From assembly GCA_025355255.1 (NCBI GenBank), contig JANYAA010000422.1, forward strand, positions 1 to 6,052: DNA of 6,052 bases, in the 5' to 3' direction. Position numbers and translations under genes: made by a program. Below, piece after piece: positions 1 to 5,957 of this stretch (the stretch's first letter is position 1; the number at the start of each line of letters is the position of its first letter). The notes under the pieces are model-generated. The model did not search any database. It saw only the letters and a program-made list of their open reading frames with translations, and was not told the origin of the DNA. Origin of the DNA: Chloroflexota bacterium (GTDB taxonomy: Bacteria; Chloroflexota; Limnocylindria; Limnocylindrales; CSP1-4).

Positions 1-1045
1 CGCGGATGAACGCCAGCGAGCGGGCGAATGCCTCGTCGTCCTCCGTGGGGAAGCCCGCGATGACGTCCGCGTGGAGCGCCACGCCGGGGATGGCCGCCCG
101 CACGCGCTCCACGACGCGGACGTAGTCATCGGATGCATATCGGCGGCCCATGCGGCGGAGAACGCCGTCGTCGCCGCTCTGCAGCGGCAGGTGCACGTGG
201 GGCAGCGTGCGCGGCGCGCCATCGGCCCAAGCGGTAAGGAGCTCGTCATCGACATGTTGCGGCTCGATGCTGCTGAGGCGGATGCGCTCCACGTCGGTTT
301 CGGCGATGATCCGCCGGACCAGACCTGCGAGGGTGAGGGCGGACTGCGTGTGCGAGCCGCGCGCGCCACGCTCCGACCAGCCGCCGTCGTACGTGCCGAT
401 GTTGATCCCTGTCAGGACGATCTCGCGGTGGCCGGCGTGGAGCGCCCGGCGGACATCGGCGAGAACCGCGGCAGGCGTCAGGCTGCGCTCGTCGCCCCTG
501 GCGCGCGGGATGATGCAGTAGGTGCAGTGGAACGAGCAGCCGTCCTGCACCTTGACGAAGGCCCGCGTGCGCTCAACGGAGATGCGGTCGTCGGCGATGC
601 CGTCCATGGACTCCACGCCCGACAGCGTGGGCAGGGCTGCCGACAACGGGACATGCGTGCTGTCGTGGTCCGGCCCGCCGATGCCAACCAGCGCGTCGAG
701 CTCCGCCAGAAACGCGGCCTTCTCGTCGTTGCCGATGAGCCGCGCCTGCGGATCAACCCTGGCGTACATCGCGGGGTCAACCTGCACGGAACAGCCGGTG
801 ACGACCACGCGGGCATCCGGGTTGGCGCGGCGCACCCGGCGGACAGCCGCGCGTGACTTCTCATCGGCAATGGCCGTCACGGTGCAGGTGTTGACGAGGT
901 ATAGGTCCGCCGCGCGATCCGCGTCCACCAGCGGGACGCCCGCTTCGCGCAGCAGCCGGGCAGCCGCCTCCATCTCGGACTGGTTGACCTTGCAGCCGAG
1001 GTTCACGATGGCGGCGGTGCGCGGCGCGGCAGATGTGGACGGCAT
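1..1045 (-). CDS. mtaB: tRNA t6A37 methylthiotransferase MtaB, C-terminus beyond window
   Basis: Radical-SAM methylthiotransferase predicted to convert t6A to ms2t6A at position 37 of ANN-decoding tRNAs in the cytoplasm. The 348 visible codons give an N-terminal domain with three cluster cysteines: C18 (in NLGCKVNQ), C54 (in NTCTVT) and C85 (in VTGCSVQ). The radical-SAM motif follows, with C170, C174 and C177 in QDGCSFHCTYC. Further family blocks are LTGINIGTY near 211-219, SSIEP near 258-262 and the HLPLQSGDDGVLRRMGRRY stretch near 285-303. The GCKVNQ and CTYCIIPRARG wording favours MtaB over MiaB or RimO. The remaining radical-SAM part and the TRAM domain lie off the left edge. The ATG is chosen because an in-frame TGA lies about 18 codons upstream with no other ATG or GTG between. 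There is no Shine-Dalgarno, but a TACGAT hexamer lies 8 nt upstream. It is the last visible gene of the dnaJ cluster, 48 nt after the DinB gene. Confidence 0.93.
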   Translation of the reverse strand, partial: MPSTSAAPRTAAIVNLGCKVNQSEMEAAARLLREAGVPLVDADRAADLYLVNTCTVTAIADEKSRAAVRRVRRANPDARVVVTGCSVQVDPAMYARVDPQARLIGNDEKAAFLAELDALVGIGGPDHDSTHVPLSAALPTLSGVESMDGIADDRISVERTRAFVKVQDGCSFHCTYCIIPRARGDERSLTPAAVLADVRRALHAGHREIVLTGINIGTYDGGWSERGARGSHTQSALTLAGLVRRIIAETDVERIRLSSIEPQHVDDELLTAWADGAPRTLPHVHLPLQSGDDGVLRRMGRRYASDDYVRVVERVRAAIPGVALHADVIAGFPTEDDEAFARSLAFIR

Positions 1046-1055
1046 CGGCGCCGAT
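1044..1055. repeat. 12-bp perfect palindrome over the mtaB start
   Basis: ATCGGCGCCGAT is its own reverse complement. It covers two bases of the mtaB ATG, the eight bases upstream and two bases of the TACGAT hexamer. A palindrome of this length is expected about once by chance in a window of this size, so only its placement is notable. It could be an operator or a self-complementary element in the mRNA, or coincidence. Confidence 0.4.
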
Positions 1056-1059
1056 CGTA
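1054..1059 (-). promoter_or_regulatory. possible -10 element (TACGAT) for leaderless mtaB
   Basis: TACGAT on the minus strand matches TATAAT at 4 of 6 positions and fits TANNNT. Eight bases separate it from the mtaB ATG, so transcription would begin at or within a few bases of the start codon. No convincing -35 hexamer is seen 16-19 bp upstream. The call rests on position and on the same arrangement before DinB and dnaJ. Confidence 0.35.
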
Positions 1060-1093
1060 GCGCAGCGGCAGCCCGGAGCCGCTTGCGGCCCGT

Positions 1094-1612
1094 TCAGGCG
1101 GTGGGCGGCGTGTCCGTCAGTCGCCCCTCGGTGGCCGCGAAATCCCAGACGTCGATCTCGGGCGGCGTCACGCCGAGCGTAGTGAGGGCTGTGGCGATCT
1201 GGGATCGATGGTCCGTACCGTGGTGGATCACCTGCGCCAGGCGGATAGCAACCGGCGCGGTTGACGTGGAGCCATCGTCGCGCAGGCGCGTCAACATCTG
1301 GTCAGGGTCCAAGTCCTGCGCCACGACCTTGGCCCAAACGGGACCCGTGGCCTCCATGGCAGCGCGCAGTTCCTGGAGGCCCATCGCCGCCTCGGTCTCC
1401 TCGTCGATGCGCTCCACAGCGCCGCCCGATAGCAACGCGAGATACGAGCGATCCGCGCCGACAAGGTGGCGGACGGTGTCGAGGATGCTGCCAAACGTGC
1501 CGGGCACGGTGGTCGAGAGCTGTCCCGGCGGCAGCGCGATGCACGCGTCGATCACGCGGAGGGAGGCCCAGACATGGTGGCCGAAGGCGTCAGCGAGGAT
1601 TGGTCTGCTCAT
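1094..1612 (-). CDS. DinB-superfamily metal-binding protein
   Basis: 172-aa cytoplasmic protein of the DinB/YfiT-like four-helix-bundle superfamily, close to the usual family length of 150-180 aa. The expected metal triad is visible: H49 in TVRHLVGADRSYL, and H131 and H135 in the helix-3 motif VIHHGTDHRSQI (HxxxH). The TLGVTPPEIDVWDF segment near 144-157 is also typical of the C-terminal end of these proteins. Members bind Ni, Zn or Fe; some are thiol-dependent S-transferases (bacillithiol or mycothiol), but most have no known substrate, and none can be named here. The ATG is the natural start because an in-frame TAG lies five codons upstream. There is no Shine-Dalgarno; a TAGGCT hexamer lies 6 nt upstream. 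It sits 54 nt after the esterase stop and 48 nt before mtaB, so it may be transcribed with both, although its start could also carry its own promoter. Confidence 0.85.
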   Translation of the reverse strand: MSRPILADAFGHHVWASLRVIDACIALPPGQLSTTVPGTFGSILDTVRHLVGADRSYLALLSGGAVERIDEETEAAMGLQELRAAMEATGPVWAKVVAQDLDPDQMLTRLRDDGSTSTAPVAIRLAQVIHHGTDHRSQIATALTTLGVTPPEIDVWDFAATEGRLTDTPPTA

Positions 1613-1618
1613 GCGCGG

Positions 1619-1624
1619 AGCCTA
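1619..1624 (-). promoter_or_regulatory. possible -10 element (TAGGCT) for leaderless DinB gene
   Basis: TAGGCT fits TANNNT and lies exactly 6 nt before the DinB ATG. This is the spacing expected if the A of ATG is the first transcribed base. The -35 region is weak: CTGACG, 4 of 6 to TTGACA, lies about 20 bp upstream, which is longer than ideal. The similar hexamers before mtaB and dnaJ support it. Confidence 0.35.
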
Positions 1625-1643
1625 ACCGGGGTGGGCGAAACGC

Positions 1644-1672
1644 GCGTCAGCGGGCGCAAGAGGGCGTCAGCG
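1644..1672. repeat. short direct repeat GCGTCAGCG x2 at the esterase/DinB junction
   Basis: GCGTCAGCG occurs at 1644-1652 and 1664-1672, 20 bp apart. The second copy includes the esterase stop codon (TGA on the minus strand at 1667-1669). CGCGCGTC also flanks the pair at 1641-1648 and 1671-1678. A junction of slippage origin or simple GC-rich bias could explain it. No terminator-like hairpin with a T-tract is seen. Confidence 0.4.
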
Positions 1673-2521
1673 CGCGTCGGCGTCAAACAGGAAGCGCAGC
1701 GCATCGGGCAACCGGCGGCGCCATGACGATTCGTGGTGGATGCCGTCGGGGTCCAGCACGAGGCGCAGCGTCTCGGGTTCCCGGAGCCCAGCGCGGAGCA
1801 GCGCGTCACGGACCCGGAAGGCGTCCCGCGGGTAGGTGCGCATCCAGCGGCGACGGGCCGGGTCTGCCGCAACCTCCAGGGCCTCAAGCAGGCCGATGTC
1901 AACGTACGCGCGCTCTGGCACGGGCCGCGCGGTGCGGAGACCGCGGAGGATGAACCCCTGACCGCCGGGGATGGCGGGGCTGAAGATGCCGAAGCGGCTG
2001 AACACATCGCCATGCTCCGCCGCCGCCGTGGCCGTCATCAGGCCGCCCAGCGATGAGCCGAGGATCCCGGTTGCCTCGCGCGCCGTGTCCGTTGGCGCCA
2101 GCGCGTCAACCGCGGGCTTGACGACATCGACCATCCAGCGAAGGTGATCTCGCCCGCCGCCGCCGAAGTCCCAGACGCCGCCCGGTCCGCGATACGGCGT
2201 GTACTCGCGGAAGCGGCCGGGGCCAGCGTTTGGCATGGCCACGGCGATCAGTTCCAGACCCTCGCCAGCGAGGTCGGTCAGCGTCTCGTCCGCGCTCCAC
2301 TCGCCCGAGAAGCTGGTGGCGGCGTCAAACACGTTCTGGCCGTCGAACATATAGAGCACCCGATACCGGCGCCCGCTGGTGAGCGCACCGGGCGGCAGCC
2401 AGACAAGAACGTCGCGCGCCAGGCCGCTCAGCACCCGCAGGTCGCCGGTCACCGTGGACGCGGGCGTACCGAAGGTGGCGCGGTAGTCGAGCAGCTGCGG
2501 CGCGGCGGCCAAGCGCGTCAT
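1667..2521 (-). CDS. putative alpha/beta-hydrolase esterase (Esterase family, PF00756-like)
   Basis: 284-aa serine hydrolase of the esterase D/Fes-like group (COG2382/COG2819 type). The substrate cannot be deduced; relatives act on acyl, siderophore or other esters. Features in order are a beta-rich N-terminus with DVLVWLPPG near 37-45, the conserved YMFDGQNVFD block near 57-66 followed by W75/D78, the nucleophile elbow GSSLG with S157, an acidic position in DIGLLE near 208-213 and the catalytic histidine in GIHHESSW (H262 or H263). No signal peptide or membrane segment is visible, so a cytoplasmic location is likely. The chosen ATG overlaps the prmA stop as ATGA; a start 15 codons further upstream is open but would run 49 nt into prmA. 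Coupling to prmA puts it in the dnaJ operon. An esterase here is unusual, since rsmE often follows prmA. Confidence 0.82.
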   Translation of the reverse strand: MTRLAAAPQLLDYRATFGTPASTVTGDLRVLSGLARDVLVWLPPGALTSGRRYRVLYMFDGQNVFDAATSFSGEWSADETLTDLAGEGLELIAVAMPNAGPGRFREYTPYRGPGGVWDFGGGGRDHLRWMVDVVKPAVDALAPTDTAREATGILGSSLGGLMTATAAAEHGDVFSRFGIFSPAIPGGQGFILRGLRTARPVPERAYVDIGLLEALEVAADPARRRWMRTYPRDAFRVRDALLRAGLREPETLRLVLDPDGIHHESSWRRRLPDALRFLFDADAR

Positions 2522-3492
2522 GACGGGCGGCGGATCTCCAGGGCAACCCAATCGCCCTCGGCCCACCGGTGCGCGATGGACAGGCCGCGCGCCTCGAACG
2601 CGGCCACAACCTCGGTCTCGCGGTTCACGAAGATGCCCGACGCCAGCAGCCTGCCGCCCGGGCGCAGGTCCGCCACGAGCCCATCGGCCAGCCGCACAAG
2701 CAGCGCGGCGATGAGGTTTGCCAGCACCACATCGAACGGGCCCTCGCCGGACGGCGACGAGCCCTCGCGCACGCGGATCCGCCGGGCCAGCTTGTTGCGC
2801 TTCGCGTTTGCGGCGGACGCCTGGACCGCGATGGGGTCTACATCGACCGCGAGCACGGTGGCAGCGCCCAACATCGCGGCGGCAATGGCGAGGATGCCGC
2901 TGCCGGAACCCACGTCGATCACCCGGGCCCCCGCCAGCTCGCCGCGGTCCGCGATGGACTCCAGCGACGCGAGGCAGAGCCGCGTGGTGGGGTGCAGCCC
3001 CGTGCCAAACGCCATGCCCGGGTCCAGCGCCAGGACCACATCGTCAGGCTGGCGCGTGTGCCGCCGCCACGTGGGCCGGATGACGATCCGCCGGCCAATC
3101 CGAAGCACCGGGAAGTGCGCCTTCCAGACGTTTGCCCAGTCCGCCTCGTGCACGATTCGACAGGTCAGCTCGCCAATCGGCCGAAGGCCAAAGGCCTGCA
3201 GGTGGCCCAGATCGCGGTCTGCCTGGGCAACGGCGGCGCGCACAGTCGCAGCGTTGAGCACCGGCAGATGCGCCCGAACCATCGCGGGGCGCTCGAAATC
3301 GATGCGGGCGGCCAGCCCGTCCTCAACCAATTCGTACGCCGGCTCCACGCTCGAGCCGCCAGGCGCGGCGCGCGACAGGATTTCGGACACAGCTTCCACA
3401 GCTTCGTGATCGGCGGCCACCGCTAGCTCCAGCCAGGAGTCCTTCGCGGCGGCGGCGGCGGCAAGATCAACACCGTCAAGCGCAGAGCTCAC
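2518..3492 (-). CDS. prmA: ribosomal protein L11 methyltransferase PrmA
   Basis: 324-aa SAM-dependent methyltransferase that modifies lysines and the N-terminal amine of ribosomal protein L11 in the cytoplasm. Residues 1 to about 120 form a divergent substrate-recognition domain. Then come the family signature DPGMAFGTGLHPTT (157-170), SAM-binding motif I VIDVGSGSGILAI (191-203), the acidic motif II DVDPIAV (217-223) and the catalytic-site block VVLANLIAALL (255-265), where PrmA proteins have N-[LP]-x-x. Length is near the family norm of about 300 aa, with a slightly long alanine-rich N-terminus. The start is GTG, overlapping the dnaJ TGA as GTGA; no Shine-Dalgarno is needed if translation re-initiates there. 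Its own TGA overlaps the ATG of the esterase. A dnaJ-prmA pair is common across bacteria, which agrees with the call. Confidence 0.95.
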   Translation of the reverse strand: MSSALDGVDLAAAAAAKDSWLELAVAADHEAVEAVSEILSRAAPGGSSVEPAYELVEDGLAARIDFERPAMVRAHLPVLNAATVRAAVAQADRDLGHLQAFGLRPIGELTCRIVHEADWANVWKAHFPVLRIGRRIVIRPTWRRHTRQPDDVVLALDPGMAFGTGLHPTTRLCLASLESIADRGELAGARVIDVGSGSGILAIAAAMLGAATVLAVDVDPIAVQASAANAKRNKLARRIRVREGSSPSGEGPFDVVLANLIAALLVRLADGLVADLRPGGRLLASGIFVNRETEVVAAFEARGLSIAHRWAEGDWVALEIRRPS

Positions 3493-4613
3493 AGCCCCAG
3501 CTTCTCGCGGAGACCCGCGCCGGCCACCGTCTCGCCGGATTCCTTGGCGTACTGCTCCAGCAGCTCGCGCTGCTTCTTGCTCAGCTTCGACGGCACCACC
3601 ACCGTGGCGATCACAGGGAGGTCCCCGCGCACGATCTGGCGGCGCAGGTGCGGGACGCCCTTGCCGCGGAGCTTGATCTCGGTGCCGGGCTGCGTGCCGG
3701 GCTTGATATCGACTTCCACAGGCTCACCCTCCACCATCGGCACCGCGATCCTGGTGCCAAGCGCGGCCTGCGCGATGGAGATTTCGGCCTCGTAGTAGAG
3801 CTCTGTGCCTTCGCGGGTCAGCTGCGGGTGCGCGGCGATGTGCACCGCCACGTACAGCGAGCCCGGCGGACCGTTGCGCGGCCCAACCTCGCCCTCGTTG
3901 GTGAGGCGGACCTGGTGACCCTCGTCGATGCCGGCGGGGATGTTCACGCGCAGGGTCCGCTTGCGCTCTGTGCGGCCCTCGCCGCGGCAGGCGTCGCACG
4001 GGCTGTCCACCACGCGACCCTCGCCGCGGCACCGCGGACAGGCCGTGACGTTGACCATCTGGCCCAGCATCGTCTGGCGCACCTGGCGGATCTCGCCGCG
4101 CCCCTGGCACTGCGGGCACTGGACTGGCGCGCTCCCCTGCTTGGCGCCGGTGCCCTGGCAGGTGTCGCAGCGGCCGAGGACGGGGAACTCGATCTCCTTT
4201 TCGGTGCCCAGCACGGCTTCCGCGAAGGTGATCCGCAGGTCGTAGCGCAGGTCTGAGCCGGCTTGCGCGCGCGCTCGACGCTGGCCCGCGCCGCCCACGC
4301 CGCCGCCGAAGAACGCGTCGAAGATGTCCGAGAAGCCCCCGAAGCCCGCCTGGCCGAAGGGATCTCCGGCACCCCCTGCGCCGGCGCCGCTGACGCCTGC
4401 CCTGCCGAACATGTCGTACTGCTGGCGCTTCTGCGGATCCGAGAGGATCTGGTAGGCCTCGTTGATCGCCGTGAAGCGGTTGTGGGCCTCAGGCTCGCTG
4501 TTGACGTCGGGGTGCCACTGCTGGGCGAGCTTGCGGAAGGCGCGCTTGATGTCGGCGTCGGTCGCGGTGCGCTCAACGCCGAGGGTCTCGTAGAAGCTGT
4601 GTTCCTGTGCCAT
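3489..4613 (-). CDS. dnaJ: molecular chaperone DnaJ (type I Hsp40)
   Basis: 374-aa co-chaperone that delivers unfolded proteins to DnaK and stimulates its ATPase. The J domain spans about residues 6-70 with HPD at 34-36. A Gly/Phe-rich linker covers about 73-108. Four zinc-binding CxxCxGxG repeats lie at 149-156, 166-173, 192-199 and 206-213, followed by the C-terminal substrate-binding domains. All type I domains are intact and the length is typical. The ATG giving MAQEHSFYETLGV is preferred, since J domains usually begin within a few residues of the start; the open frame extends 16 codons further upstream but that part is Arg-rich and unlike DnaJ. No Shine-Dalgarno is visible; TAAACT lies 10 nt upstream. 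dnaK and grpE are not next to it: upstream are a DNA glycosylase and toxin genes. It is the first gene of the dnaJ-prmA-esterase group and overlaps prmA by 4 nt. Confidence 0.97.
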   Translation of the reverse strand: MAQEHSFYETLGVERTATDADIKRAFRKLAQQWHPDVNSEPEAHNRFTAINEAYQILSDPQKRQQYDMFGRAGVSGAGAGGAGDPFGQAGFGGFSDIFDAFFGGGVGGAGQRRARAQAGSDLRYDLRITFAEAVLGTEKEIEFPVLGRCDTCQGTGAKQGSAPVQCPQCQGRGEIRQVRQTMLGQMVNVTACPRCRGEGRVVDSPCDACRGEGRTERKRTLRVNIPAGIDEGHQVRLTNEGEVGPRNGPPGSLYVAVHIAAHPQLTREGTELYYEAEISIAQAALGTRIAVPMVEGEPVEVDIKPGTQPGTEIKLRGKGVPHLRRQIVRGDLPVIATVVVPSKLSKKQRELLEQYAKESGETVAGAGLREKLGL

Positions 4614-4623
4614 GGGTGGCCGA

Positions 4624-4629
4624 AGTTTA
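4624..4629 (-). promoter_or_regulatory. possible -10 element (TAAACT) for dnaJ
   Basis: TAAACT matches TATAAT at 4 of 6 positions and fits TANNNT. Ten bases separate it from the dnaJ ATG, so the leader would be only about 3-4 nt long. No clear -35 hexamer is found 16-19 bp upstream. Whether it is used is inferred from its place in an otherwise GC-rich stretch. Confidence 0.35.
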
Positions 4630-4662
4630 CGGGACGTGCGGCTCCGGGCCGTTTCCCTCACC

Positions 4663-4791
4663 TAGCACTGACACGGTTGTTAGCACGCGCAATTGCTTCA
4701 CCGAGCCGCCTGAGTGCTGCCTGGGGCTGATTCGGGGCCGGATCGGGCCATTTCGGGGCGGCGGCCGTCGCTTGTAGCCGCCTGCGTGCTA
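4663..4791. promoter_or_regulatory. cluster of CIRCE-like half-sites upstream of dnaJ
   Basis: HrcA binds CIRCE, TTAGCACTC-N9-GAGTGCTAA. On the plus strand, left-half-like sequences occur at 4662-4670 (CTAGCACTG, 7 of 9) and 4680-4688 (TTAGCACGC, 8 of 9). Right-half-like sequences lie at 4712-4720 (GAGTGCTGC, 7 of 9) and around 4784-4791 (GCGTGCTA). TAGCACGC at 4681-4688 and GCGTGCTA at 4784-4791 are exact inverted copies. No pair has the 9-bp spacing of true CIRCE; the closest opposed pair is 23 bp apart. HrcA control is thus possible but unproven, and another heat-shock repressor or chance could explain the motifs. Confidence 0.25.
4704..4790. repeat. 15-bp direct repeat, AGCCGCCTG[A/C]GTGCT x2
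   Basis: Copies lie at 4704-4718 and 4776-4790, differ at one base and begin 72 bp apart. Both contain a GTGCT core shared with the CIRCE-like half-sites, so they may be protein-binding sites. They may instead be traces of a local duplication. Confidence 0.6.
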
Positions 4792-4813
4792 TGTGGCGGT
4801 TTCGACAGCCGTC

Positions 4814-5536
4814 TCAGCCCGCCGCCAACTCGATGGCACGACGCAAGACGGCCTGCAGCATCGGCTGGGTCAGCTTGCCCGTGAACGTGTTCTGCTGGCT
4901 TGGGTGGTATGAGCCCACGAGCGTGTACGGGCCGATGGCTGCCTCCGAGCCGTGGCCGAACCGCGGCTTGGGCTTTGGCACCGGATGGCCGAGGGCGGCG
5001 AGCGCCTTGAGCGTCGCATCCCAGCCGATGGAGCCCAGCGCGACCAGCACCGGCGCGTTCGGCAGCAGGGCGAGCTCGCGTTCCAGGTACGGACGGCAGC
5101 GCGCCTGCTCGTCTGGCGTTGGCTTGTTCGCGGGCGGCGCGCAGCGGACGGCCGAGATGATGCGGCATCCGCGAAGCTCCAGGCCGTCGCCGCGACGCCG
5201 GGCGTCAGGCTGGCTGCCGAGTCCGACAGCGTGGAGCGCTGGAAACAGGAAGTCCCCTGAGGCATCGCCGGTGAACATGCGGCCCGTTCGGTTGGAGCCG
5301 TGAGCGCCCGGGGCAAGACCGACGAGGACAATACGGGCGGCGGGATCGCCAAACCCCGGCACCGGCTTCGCCCAGTAGTCCTCGTTCCGGAAGCGCGCGA
5401 CCTTCACGCGTCCCTGCTCTTCGCGCCACGCGACCAGGCGCGGACAGGCGCGGCATGCCTCGATGGCGGCATCGAGCTCGGGGAGCGTGCGGGCGGTGGC
5501 GGCTGTGGCGGCTGGGGCGCACTCTCGTCTAGGCAT
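4814..5536 (-). CDS. udgB: family 5 uracil-DNA glycosylase (UDGb type)
   Basis: 240-aa base-excision-repair enzyme predicted to remove uracil, and in known family members also hypoxanthine and other deaminated bases, from DNA. Motif 1 is GLAPGAHGSNRTGR (73-86), the family 5 form that lacks the usual catalytic acidic or Asn residue. Motif 2 is the HPSQQN stretch (211-216) followed by TFTGKLT. Four cysteines suited to a 4Fe-4S cluster are C28 and C31 (CRAC), C132 and C147. The family 4 motif GExPG is absent. The start is the ATG whose first bases lie inside the end of the PIN-toxin gene, giving an 8-nt overlap (ATGCCTAG on the minus strand). The open frame reaches further upstream, but that part is an Arg/Cys-rich read of the toxin gene and not family-like. 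The overlap implies shared transcription and coupled translation with the toxin. No clear terminator follows. Confidence 0.93.
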   Translation of the reverse strand: MPRRECAPAATAATARTLPELDAAIEACRACPRLVAWREEQGRVKVARFRNEDYWAKPVPGFGDPAARIVLVGLAPGAHGSNRTGRMFTGDASGDFLFPALHAVGLGSQPDARRRGDGLELRGCRIISAVRCAPPANKPTPDEQARCRPYLERELALLPNAPVLVALGSIGWDATLKALAALGHPVPKPKPRFGHGSEAAIGPYTLVGSYHPSQQNTFTGKLTQPMLQAVLRRAIELAAG

Positions 5537-5948
5537 CGTTGTCACCAAGCATCGCCAGCAGCGTCGCCGGCGTCCGAACCGGGAACGTCCGGCCAAGGTC
5601 CGCGAGGTGCTTGTCACCCGTCACGAGCATCGCCCGCTCGGCAGCTGCCAGCGCGAGCAGGTACGTGTCGCCCGGATCTGGGGACGCGATGGGCGCCGGC
5701 GTCTCCGGATCCGCAACCAGCTCGGCTTCGCGCGCCAGCCACGCAGCGAACGCGTCGGCGCGTTCCGGCGGGATGCGAGCGGCCAGCTTCGGGTAGCCGA
5801 GCGCGCGGCGAAGCTCCGCGAGCAGCGCTGGCGAGACGATCAGCTCGAAGGCGCCGCGCTGCCAGGCGAGCAGCAGACGTGCGGGCGTGCCGCCGGACGA
5901 CAGGACCGCAGCGATCAGGACGTTCACGTCGAGGACGACCCGCAGCAC
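5529..5948 (-). CDS. PIN-domain toxin, putative VapC-like RNase (COG1569/TIGR00305-type)
   Basis: 139-aa predicted Mg-dependent ribonuclease of the PIN fold, probably the toxin of a type II toxin-antitoxin pair. The acidic residues expected at the active site are present: D7 in VVLDVNVLIAA, E45 in ALLAELRRAL, D91/D94 in SPDPGDTYLLALA and D112 in VTGDKHLADL. Length and the opening LDVNVLIAAVLSSGGTPARLL are typical of the COG1569 group. The start is GTG; an in-frame TAG, which is the stop of the upstream gene, lies three codons before it, so no earlier start exists. No Shine-Dalgarno is visible, which suggests re-initiation after the antitoxin is translated. The 3' end overlaps the uracil-DNA glycosylase start by 8 nt. 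RNA target and toxicity cannot be read from the sequence. Confidence 0.9.
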   Translation of the reverse strand: MLRVVLDVNVLIAAVLSSGGTPARLLLAWQRGAFELIVSPALLAELRRALGYPKLAARIPPERADAFAAWLAREAELVADPETPAPIASPDPGDTYLLALAAAERAMLVTGDKHLADLGRTFPVRTPATLLAMLGDNDA

Positions 5949-5957
5949 GAGCCGCGC

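Larger units (their letters stand above)
4614..4813. other. gene-free 200-bp region upstream of dnaJ, rich in short repeats
   Basis: No credible coding sequence lies between the stop of the uracil-DNA glycosylase gene and the dnaJ start. It must hold the end of one transcript and probably the dnaJ promoter. It contains a near-exact 15-bp direct repeat (4704-4718 and 4776-4790), TTCGGGGC twice, 21 bp apart (4731-4738 and 4752-4759), and several TAGCAC/GTGCTA motifs. A 6-bp stem, GGCGGC (4760-4765) with GCCGCC (4777-4782), could form around an 11-nt loop. It has no T-tract, so it is not a convincing intrinsic terminator. Confidence 0.6.

Noticed and set aside
71..856. 261-codon open frame on the plus strand
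   Set aside because: It is antisense to mtaB, whose cysteine motifs fix the true frame.
522..1625. 367-codon open frame on the plus strand
   Set aside because: It runs antisense to mtaB and the DinB gene, both well supported, and its product is low-complexity Ser/Arg/Ala with no motif.
2144..3409. 421-codon open frame on the plus strand
   Set aside because: It lies opposite prmA and the end of the esterase gene, both with clear family motifs. Its product is Arg/Ser/Ala-rich without recognisable domains, as expected for an antisense frame in GC-rich DNA.
4614..4661. N-terminal extension of DnaJ by 16 residues
   Set aside because: The extension is Arg-rich and unlike DnaJ; the J domain starts properly from the ATG at 4613.
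4680..4720. A canonical CIRCE operator
   Set aside because: Half-sites TTAGCACGC and GAGTGCTGC are present, but they are 23 bp apart instead of 9; kept only as a low-confidence half-site cluster.
4263..4730. Plus-strand open frame crossing the dnaJ start and upstream region
   Set aside because: Most of it is antisense to the J domain, the product resembles no family, and only the last part enters the gene-free region.
4757..4782. Intrinsic terminator after the uracil-DNA glycosylase gene
   Set aside because: The stem is only 6 bp with an 11-nt loop and is followed by no T-tract on either strand.
5537..5617. 27-residue N-terminal extension of the uracil-DNA glycosylase
   Set aside because: It is the PIN-toxin gene read in another frame; the ATG within the 8-nt overlap gives a normal family length.
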